This document shows, piece after piece, positions 1 through 8,448 of a stretch of 11,693 bases of DNA. This stretch comes from an uncultured Bacilli bacterium. Its GTDB lineage: Bacteria; Bacillota_I; Bacilli_A; RF39; UBA660. Under the pieces are notes generated by a model. The model was given only the letters and a program-made list of their open reading frames with translations. It did no database searches and had not been told where the DNA came from. The stretch covers positions 1 through 11,693 of the forward strand of contig CANQCQ010000016.1 of the NCBI GenBank assembly GCA_947589725.1. The letters run 5' to 3'. A program made the translations under genes and the position numbers. The first letter of the stretch is position 1. Each line of letters opens with the position of its first letter.

Positions 1-2
1 AT

Positions 3-467
3 AAAACTAAAAAAGAAGAAACTGGGTCCAAGAATAATATTATAAATAATAAAGTAGAAAAATATTTAGGTTATTTGATAATACCAAAAATAGATTTAAA
101 AAAGGGTTTCTTTCCCATTGAATCAAGCCAAAATGATGTAGAAAAAAATATATATGTTGTAGAAGGATCTTCATATCCTGATGTTTTGAAAGGAAACTTT
201 ATAATAGCAGCTCATTCAGGAACAGGTTGGAAAGCTTTCTTTAATGATTTATATAAATTAAATAAAGGTGATAAGGTAGAAGTTTTATATAAAAACAAAT
301 TATATATTTATAATATTACATCTATTTATAAACAAACTAAAACTGGAACTATAGCAATTTATAGAAATTATAATAAAACAACATTAACATTAGTTACATG
401 TACAAATAATGATTTTAAAAATCAATCTGTATATATAGCTGAATTAATAGATATAGAAGAACAATAG
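3..467 (+). CDS. Sortase (transpeptidase), C-terminal part, 5' end outside the window
   Basis: The reading frame is open from the left edge, so the gene starts upstream; a TTG at 75 lies inside the conserved fold and is not the start. Sortases are membrane-anchored cysteine transpeptidases that join sorting-signal proteins to the cell wall or to pili. Visible here are a GYLIIPKI first strand (69-92), the catalytic histidine in AAHSGTG (codon 213-215), a KLNKGDKVEV strand and the catalytic cysteine in TLTLVTC (codon 399-401). The canonical arginine that should follow the cysteine on the last strand aligns with glutamine in NQSVYIAEL (codon 423-425). About 24 charged, Asn-rich linker residues precede the domain; any N-terminal membrane anchor is off the window. 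The next gene follows after 13 bases, so the two are probably cotranscribed. Family is confident from the motifs; class and substrate are not, and no LPXTG-type substrate gene is present. Confidence 0.88.
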   Translation, partial: KTKKEETGSKNNIINNKVEKYLGYLIIPKIDLKKGFFPIESSQNDVEKNIYVVEGSSYPDVLKGNFIIAAHSGTGWKAFFNDLYKLNKGDKVEVLYKNKLYIYNITSIYKQTKTGTIAIYRNYNKTTLTLVTCTNNDFKNQSVYIAELIDIEEQ

Positions 468-480
468 GGGGTAAATATTT

Positions 481-1350
481 ATGGCAATATTATCTTTATT
501 AGAAAAATTAGCTATACTTTTTGAAGTTTCTAGATCTTCAATATTCTTTATAATATCCATAATATTTATAGTATTTTTTGGTTTGGTTTTAATAACAACC
601 AATAAAATAAATATAAAAAATAGTAGAAAATTATTTATATCATTATATATATTTATAATAGCTTTTACTTTTATATTATATAGAGAATCATTATCAAGTA
701 TGATTGAATATTTAATGAATAATTTATTTGTAGTTATATATTTTCCAAATTTAGCAGTATATTTTGCAGCCATAGTAATTACAAATTTAATATTGTGGTT
801 TAGTGTTTTTAATTATAAAGCTTCAACAATAATACGAAATGTAAATATTATAGTATATTTATTGATGAGTTATTTACTAATCGTTTTATTATCTGTTATA
901 AACACAGAAAAACTTGATGTTTTCAATCAATCATCAATATATGGTAATCAAACAGCTCAAGCAATTATTGAATTATCTAGTGTTTTATTTATACTATGGA
1001 TAATATTCTTAATTGTCTATAAAGGTATTATGACATATTTAACAAGAAATAATGATTATTCAGAAGAACCAAAAATGATTGTAAGTAACATTGATAAAAA
1101 GTTGACAAAAACAGATAAAAAATCAGATCCTTATATTGTAAAATCAACTCCAACATTTGCAAAAAACATAAGAAAAGATGAAGATTTAATAGCTTATGAA
1201 AATATACTTACTATTGAAGATTATAAATTATTGCTAGATCTTCTAAAAGAAAAAAAAGAATCTGATAAAGAACAAACTCAAAAAGCAAAAGAGGATGAAA
1301 AAGCTTTTGCTAAATATCAAGAACTTAAAGATTTATATGGTGTAAGGTAG
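481..1350 (+). CDS. Polytopic membrane protein with charged cytoplasmic tail, unknown function
   Basis: I do not recognise this 289-residue protein. It has five hydrophobic segments at about residues 21-39, 51-67, 85-109, 121-140 and 161-180. The Lys/Arg-rich loops at 41-50 and 111-120 put the N terminus outside and the C terminus inside, by the positive-inside rule. Residues 190-289 form a hydrophilic, Lys/Glu-rich tail whose last 40 residues (about 246-285) look able to form a helix or coiled coil. No catalytic motif is visible. The ATG at 481 is preceded by a G-run (AGGGGG, 466-471) that overlaps the sortase stop codon, with nine bases of spacing. The tight junction with the sortase suggests a shared transcript, so a role at the cell envelope is a reasonable inference. 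The gene ends inside a terminator hairpin. It is real because it is long, begins with a ribosome site and has a consistent membrane topology. Confidence 0.85.
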   Translation: MAILSLLEKLAILFEVSRSSIFFIISIIFIVFFGLVLITTNKINIKNSRKLFISLYIFIIAFTFILYRESLSSMIEYLMNNLFVVIYFPNLAVYFAAIVITNLILWFSVFNYKASTIIRNVNIIVYLLMSYLLIVLLSVINTEKLDVFNQSSIYGNQTAQAIIELSSVLFILWIIFLIVYKGIMTYLTRNNDYSEEPKMIVSNIDKKLTKTDKKSDPYIVKSTPTFAKNIRKDEDLIAYENILTIEDYKLLLDLLKEKKESDKEQTQKAKEDEKAFAKYQELKDLYGVR

Positions 1351-1367
1351 ACTTACACTTTTTCTTT
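1339..1367 (+). terminator. Intrinsic terminator overlapping the stop codon of the membrane protein gene
   Basis: A perfect seven-base stem, GTGTAAG (1340-1346) with CTTACAC (1352-1358), closes a five-base loop and is followed by TTTTTCTTT. A G-T pair can extend it at 1339/1359. The TAG stop (1348-1350) lies in the loop, so the last codons of the gene form the left arm. It separates the sortase operon from pcrA. The stem is short, so termination may be partial. Confidence 0.7.
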
Positions 1368-1394
1368 ACTCTCATTATTAAAATAAGATATAAT
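1365..1394 (+). promoter_or_regulatory. Sigma-A-type promoter for pcrA
   Basis: TTTACT (1365-1370) and a perfect TATAAT (1389-1394) are separated by 18 bases. Transcription would start near 1401, about 20 bases before the pcrA ATG. The -35 overlaps the left arm of a nine-base inverted repeat whose right arm covers the pcrA ribosome site. Confidence 0.75.
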
Positions 1395-1419
1395 AGGGAA
1401 GTAGAAAGAGTGAGAGTAA
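1366..1419. repeat. Nine-base inverted repeat bracketing the pcrA promoter and ribosome site
   Basis: TTACTCTCA (1366-1374) and TGAGAGTAA (1411-1419) are exact reverse complements, 36 bases apart. The left arm sits on the -35 side and the right arm holds the GAGAG ribosome site just before the ATG at 1421. It could be an operator, or a hairpin that forms only in transcripts reading through from upstream; both are inference. Confidence 0.45.
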
Positions 1420-1420
1420 T

Positions 1421-3523
1421 ATGGATTTATCGGGATTAAATGATAGACAAAAAGAATCAGTATTGTATAATGAAGGACCTTTATTAATAATTGCAGGAGC
1501 TGGAGCAGGGAAGACTAAAACACTTACTACTAAAATTGCTTATTTAATAGAAGAGTTAGGAGTATCTCCTTATAATATCTTAGCTATTACTTTTACTAAT
1601 AAAGCAGCAAAAGAAATGAAAGATAGAATTAACAATTTAATTGGAAGCATCGCAAAAAAAATACAGGTTTCTACATTTCATAGTTTTGGATTAAAATTGC
1701 TTAGAGAAAATTATAATGTATTAGGCTATGATTCAAACTTCGTAATTATGGATAGTGATGACTCTTTGTCCGTTGTTAAAAAGATTATAAAAGATATGAA
1801 TTTAGATCCTAAAATATATAATCCACGAGCAATAAGAAATAAAATTAGTAGTTGCAAAAATGAGCTTATTATGCCAAAAGACTATGAAAGATTTGCAGCT
1901 TCTGAGTATGAACAAGTCATAGTAAAAATATATGAAAACTATGAAAAAAAATTAAAATCAAATAATTCCGTTGATTTTGATGATTTATTAATATTGCCTA
2001 TTCAGCTATTTAGAAAAAATAAAGAAATATTAGAAAAATATCAAAACTTATATAAATATCTTTTAATCGATGAATATCAAGATACTAATGAAGCTCAATA
2101 CATTTTAACAAAATTAATAAGTTCTAAAAGTAGATTGATTACCTGTGTAGGTGATGATTCTCAAAGTATTTATAGTTTTAGAGGAGCAAACTATAAAAAT
2201 ATTTTAAACTTTGAGAAAGACTATAAAGATGCTAAAACAGTATTACTAGAGCAAAATTATCGTTCAACTAGTACTATTTTGGATGCTGCTAATCAAGTAA
2301 TAAAAAATAATCGTCAAAAGAAAGAAAAAAATTTATGGACAGCTAGAGGCGTTGGTGACAAGATAAAATACTATAGGGCATTTAATGAACGTGATGAGGC
2401 TCAATATGTTATACGTAAAATAAAAGAGCTTGTTGAAAAAAATGTACAATATCAAGATATAGCAGTTTTATATAGAACTAATGCTCAATCTCGTGTACTT
2501 GAAGAAGAAATGTTGAAAGAAAATATGCCTTATAAAGTTATAGGAAGTTTTTATTTTTATTCTAGAAAAGAAATTAAAGATTTAATAGCTTATTTAAGAT
2601 TAATTCATAATCCAAAAGATAACATTTCTTTACTTAGAGTTATTAATACGCCTAAAAGAGGTATAGGATTAAAAACAATAGAAAATTTAACTGCAGAAGC
2701 AGATGCCAAAGAAACAAGTATATTTGAAGCTATCACTTCAGGAAAAGAATTAGAATTTAAACAATTAATAGAAAAACTTACTGTTTTAAAAGATGAGCTT
2801 ACTTTAACACAATTAATAGATAAAGTATTAGACTCTTCTGGCATTAAAGCAGAACTTGAAAGTGAAAAAACTTTGGAATCAGAGATTCGATTAGAAAATT
2901 TGGAAGAATTTAAATCAATTACAAAATCATTTGAAGAACGTGATGGATTAATATCATTAGAAGATTTTTTATTGGAAGTTAGTTTAGTAAGTGATGTAGA
3001 AGAATATAAAGACGATCCTGATAAAATTAGTTTAATGACAATACATTCTGTCAAAGGATTAGAATTTAATCATGTTTTTGTAGTAGGACTAGAAGAAGGA
3101 ATATTTCCACATATTAATTCATTAATGGATAATAGTGAATTAGAAGAAGAAAGAAGACTTGCTTATGTTGCTATTACAAGAGCAAAGGATGATTTGTACT
3201 TAGTAAATGCTAGACATAGAACATTATTTGGTAAAGAACAAGTAAATCCTGTAAGTAGATTTATAGGAGAAATAAATAGTGATTTAATACAAACTAATGA
3301 AACTAATGATAAGAAAGTTGAAGATAAAAAAATTGAAGTTTATGAAATGTTTAGAAATGATGAAGTTGAATATAATGTAGGAGACTTTGTATATCATGAA
3401 TCATTTGGTGCAGGGAAGGTTGTAGAAGTAACAGAAACTCTTATAAGTGTTGCTTTTAAATTACCATATGGTGTTAAAAAACTTATGAAGAATCATAAAA
3501 AGTTATCAAAAATTGATAATTAA
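1421..3523 (+). CDS. pcrA: ATP-dependent 3'-5' DNA helicase PcrA (UvrD/Rep family, SF1A)
   Basis: This 700-residue protein has the full SF1A set in order. Walker A is GAGAGKT (26-32), motif Ia ITFTNKAAKEM (56-66), Walker B LLIDEYQDTN (214-223), motif III VGDDSQSIYSFRGA (243-256), motif IV LEQNYRST (276-283), motif V TIHSVKGLEF (540-549) and motif VI EERRLAYVAITRAK (576-589). Residues about 652-696 (VGDFVYHESFGAGKV and on) match the C-terminal Tudor-like module that lets PcrA/UvrD bind RNA polymerase. The length is normal for PcrA. The helicase unwinds DNA in nucleotide excision repair, in rolling-circle plasmid replication and at transcription-replication conflicts. The Walker A serine usual in this family (GAGSGKT) is alanine here, which should be tolerated. 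It has its own promoter and heads an operon with two nucleotidyltransferases. Unlike in many Firmicutes, ligA does not follow directly. Confidence 0.97.
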   Translation: MDLSGLNDRQKESVLYNEGPLLIIAGAGAGKTKTLTTKIAYLIEELGVSPYNILAITFTNKAAKEMKDRINNLIGSIAKKIQVSTFHSFGLKLLRENYNVLGYDSNFVIMDSDDSLSVVKKIIKDMNLDPKIYNPRAIRNKISSCKNELIMPKDYERFAASEYEQVIVKIYENYEKKLKSNNSVDFDDLLILPIQLFRKNKEILEKYQNLYKYLLIDEYQDTNEAQYILTKLISSKSRLITCVGDDSQSIYSFRGANYKNILNFEKDYKDAKTVLLEQNYRSTSTILDAANQVIKNNRQKKEKNLWTARGVGDKIKYYRAFNERDEAQYVIRKIKELVEKNVQYQDIAVLYRTNAQSRVLEEEMLKENMPYKVIGSFYFYSRKEIKDLIAYLRLIHNPKDNISLLRVINTPKRGIGLKTIENLTAEADAKETSIFEAITSGKELEFKQLIEKLTVLKDELTLTQLIDKVLDSSGIKAELESEKTLESEIRLENLEEFKSITKSFEERDGLISLEDFLLEVSLVSDVEEYKDDPDKISLMTIHSVKGLEFNHVFVVGLEEGIFPHINSLMDNSELEEERRLAYVAITRAKDDLYLVNARHRTLFGKEQVNPVSRFIGEINSDLIQTNETNDKKVEDKKIEVYEMFRNDEVEYNVGDFVYHESFGAGKVVEVTETLISVAFKLPYGVKKLMKNHKKLSKIDN

Positions 3524-3539
3524 TTAGAGGAGAAATAAA

Positions 3540-4460
3540 ATGAATAAAGATATTACACTAGTTATATTAGCTGCGGGTATGGGGAGCAGATTTGGAGGAT
3601 TAAAACAAATAACTCCGTTTGGCCCAAATAATGAATTTATAATTGATTATTCAGTCTATGATGCTATCAAAGCTGGATTCACAAAAATAGTTTTTTTAAT
3701 AAAAGAGGAAAATTATAAAATATTTAAAGAAACTATTGGAAAAAGAGTTGAGCCTCATATTAAGGTAGAATATTGTTTTCAAAAGAATGATAACATTCCA
3801 AGTGGCTATAATTTACCAAAGGATAGAGTTAAGCCATTAGGTACTGCACATGCGCTATTATGTTGCAAGGAAAAAGTTCATGAACCATTTATGATTATTA
3901 ATGCTGATGATTTTTATGGAAGAGATGCATATATTAAAGCAGCAAGTTTTTTAAAAAATTGTAGTACTGAAGACAATAAATATGGAATGATTGGCTATTT
4001 AGTAAAAAACACATTAACAGAAATTGGTGCAGTTAAAAGAGGTATTTGTACAGTCGAAGGAAGTAGCTTAATTAAATTAGAAGAATCATCAGTTGAGAAA
4101 ATGAAAGATGGTAAAATTATTGCAAAACCTTTATGTGGTGACCCATCTTTTGAAGTTTCATTAAATGATATTGTATCTATGAATATGCTATTATTTAATC
4201 CAACAATATTTACATATATTGAAGAAAACTTTAAAGACTTCTTTGAAGAAAACAAAGAAAATCTAGATACTGCTGAATACTTAATTCCAATTTTATTATT
4301 TAAATTAATTAAGCAAGAAAAAGTAAACACTACAGTAATTAAAACAACTTCTTCTTGGTATGGAGTCACTTATCCAGAAGATGCTGAGGGCGTACGAGCT
4401 GCATTAAAAGAAATGGTTAATAATGGAAAGTATCCAAATAACTTATGGAAAGAGGATTAA
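3540..4460 (+). CDS. Sugar-phosphate-type nucleotidyltransferase, paralogue A
   Basis: This 306-residue protein belongs to the NTP_transferase superfamily, which condenses an NTP with a phosphorylated sugar or similar alcohol to give an NDP-linked product and pyrophosphate. The nucleotide-binding loop is LAAGMGSRFGGLKQ (10-23). GTAHAL (101-106) and NADDFYG (121-127) carry the substrate- and metal-binding residues, with Asp123/124 likely to bind Mg2+. SMNMLLF (213-219) and WYGVTYPED (273-281) are further blocks shared with the next gene. There is no left-handed beta-helix extension of the GlmU kind, so it is a single-domain transferase. AGAGGAG (3526-3532), seven bases before the ATG, supports the start. 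It lies 16 bases after pcrA and one base before a paralogue of roughly half-identical sequence. No kinase, epimerase or glycosyltransferase is nearby to name the substrate. Confidence 0.88.
   Translation: MNKDITLVILAAGMGSRFGGLKQITPFGPNNEFIIDYSVYDAIKAGFTKIVFLIKEENYKIFKETIGKRVEPHIKVEYCFQKNDNIPSGYNLPKDRVKPLGTAHALLCCKEKVHEPFMIINADDFYGRDAYIKAASFLKNCSTEDNKYGMIGYLVKNTLTEIGAVKRGICTVEGSSLIKLEESSVEKMKDGKIIAKPLCGDPSFEVSLNDIVSMNMLLFNPTIFTYIEENFKDFFEENKENLDTAEYLIPILLFKLIKQEKVNTTVIKTTSSWYGVTYPEDAEGVRAALKEMVNNGKYPNNLWKED
4451..4455 (+). promoter_or_regulatory. Ribosome binding site fixing the start of nucleotidyltransferase B
   Basis: AGAGG lies six bases before the ATG at 4462 and within the last codons of paralogue A. 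It favours 4462 over the in-frame ATG at 4423, which has no comparable site. Confidence 0.7.
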
Positions 4461-4461
4461 T

Positions 4462-5373
4462 ATGAAAAATGATAAAACATTATTAATAATGGCTGCTGGA
4501 ATGGGAAGCCGTTTTGGAGGATTAAAACAAATTGAACCTATGGGTCCTAATGGTGAATTTATAATTGATTATTCAATTTATGATGCTATTAAAGCAGGAT
4601 TTAATAAAGTAGTATTTATTATTAAAGAAGAAAATTATGAAGTATTTAAAAAGACTATTGGTTCAAGAATAGAACCTCATATAAAAACAGAATATGTTTT
4701 TCAAAATAGAGACTATGTTAAAGAAGAATATTTGAATTTAATTGCTGATAGACAAAAACCACTTGGTACTGGACATGCAATTCTTTGTGCTAAAGATAAA
4801 ATTAATGAGCCATTTGCAGTAATTAATGCTGATGATTTTTATGGTTATGAATCATTTGCAAAAGCATCTCAAACACTAGATGCTTTAGGAAGTCATGAAT
4901 ATGCAATGATTGGTTATAAAGTAAAAAACACATTAACAGAAAATGGTGCAGTTAAAAGAGGTGTATGTAAGGTAGAAAATAATTATTTAGTAGATATTAC
5001 AGAATGTTCTATAGAAAGAATGAATGATAAAATAATAGCAACTCCGCTAGAAAATTCTGATAAATTATTTGAATTAGATGAGAATTCTACAGTTTCTATG
5101 AATTTATTATTATTTACACCATCATTTTTTCCACATTTAGAAAAAGAATTTTATAAATTTTTAGAAAAAAATAAGAATGATTTAAGTAAAGTGGAATTTT
5201 TTATACCAGATGCTATGTTTGAAGCTATTAACAGTAATTATGCAAAAGTTATCGTAAAAGAAACTCCATCTAAATGGTATGGAATAACTTATAAAGAAGA
5301 TATTGATGTAGTAAAAAATGCTCTAAAAGAAATGGTTGATAAAAAAATATATCCTAATAGTTTATGGAACTAA
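4462..5373 (+). CDS. Sugar-phosphate-type nucleotidyltransferase, paralogue B
   Basis: A second enzyme of the same family, 303 residues, with the same blocks: MAAGMGSRFGGLKQ (10-23), LGTGHAILC (101-109), NADDFYG (122-128), SMNLLLF (212-218) and WYGITYKED (272-280). I chose the ATG at 4462. AGAGG (4451-4455) precedes it by six bases and the protein then starts exactly in register with paralogue A. An upstream in-frame ATG at 4423 would add residues lying inside the previous gene. Roughly half the residues match paralogue A by eye, with differences concentrated around 84-98 and 128-146, where acceptor specificity could differ. The catalytic residues are intact in both, so neither copy looks decayed. 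An intrinsic terminator follows the stop codon. The substrate is unknown; NDP-sugar synthesis for envelope glycans is the general expectation. Confidence 0.88.
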   Translation: MKNDKTLLIMAAGMGSRFGGLKQIEPMGPNGEFIIDYSIYDAIKAGFNKVVFIIKEENYEVFKKTIGSRIEPHIKTEYVFQNRDYVKEEYLNLIADRQKPLGTGHAILCAKDKINEPFAVINADDFYGYESFAKASQTLDALGSHEYAMIGYKVKNTLTENGAVKRGVCKVENNYLVDITECSIERMNDKIIATPLENSDKLFELDENSTVSMNLLLFTPSFFPHLEKEFYKFLEKNKNDLSKVEFFIPDAMFEAINSNYAKVIVKETPSKWYGITYKEDIDVVKNALKEMVDKKIYPNSLWN

Positions 5374-5403
5374 GAAGTAAAATGTACTTCTTTTTCTTTT
5401 TTT
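5372..5403 (+). terminator. Intrinsic terminator after the pcrA-nucleotidyltransferase operon
   Basis: AAGAAGTA (5372-5379) pairs with TACTTCTT (5385-5392) around a five-base loop, and a T-rich run with one C extends to 5403. The stem begins inside the TAA stop codon of paralogue B. Confidence 0.82.
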
Positions 5404-5411
5404 GATATACT
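5403..5411 (+). promoter_or_regulatory. Extended -10 promoter for the metallopeptidase-ligA operon
   Basis: TGATATACT gives a TGn motif directly before a TATACT -10 box. The -35 region overlaps the preceding terminator and is poor (TGTACT at 5383-5388), as is usual when the extended -10 compensates. Transcription would begin near 5418, leaving a leader of about 16 bases that starts almost at the ribosome site (AGGAGAG, 5419-5425). Confidence 0.45.
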
Positions 5412-5433
5412 TATTTTTAGGAGAGATAAGTGC

Positions 5434-8432
<2,999 letters not shown>

Positions 8433-8434
8433 AT

Positions 8435-8440
8435 AAGAGG
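8435..8440 (+). promoter_or_regulatory. Ribosome binding site fixing the start of the leucine-rich-repeat gene
   Basis: AAGAGG lies eight bases before the ATG at 8449 but only two before an in-frame GTG at 8443. The spacing selects the ATG, so the protein begins MNKDLEII. Confidence 0.7.
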
Positions 8441-8448
8441 TAGTGTTC

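Noticed and set aside
75..77. TTG as the sortase start codon
   Set aside because: The frame stays open to the left edge and upstream residues continue the sortase fold (KYLGYLIIP), so this is internal.
444..773. Minus-strand open frame of 109 codons
   Set aside because: It lies opposite the membrane protein gene, has no ribosome site, and its composition is the mirror of that AT-rich hydrophobic coding sequence.
26..1550. Walker A serine-to-alanine change in PcrA (codons near 1496-1516) as loss of function
   Set aside because: The essential GKT and all other helicase motifs are intact; that position is not catalytic, so the change is noted only as variation.
2605..3054. Minus-strand open frame of 149 codons
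   Set aside because: It is fully inside pcrA, is Ser-rich in the way antisense of Glu/Lys-rich genes often is, and lacks a start signal.
3995..4369. Minus-strand open frame of 124 codons
   Set aside because: It is antisense to nucleotidyltransferase A with no initiation signal or recognisable motif.
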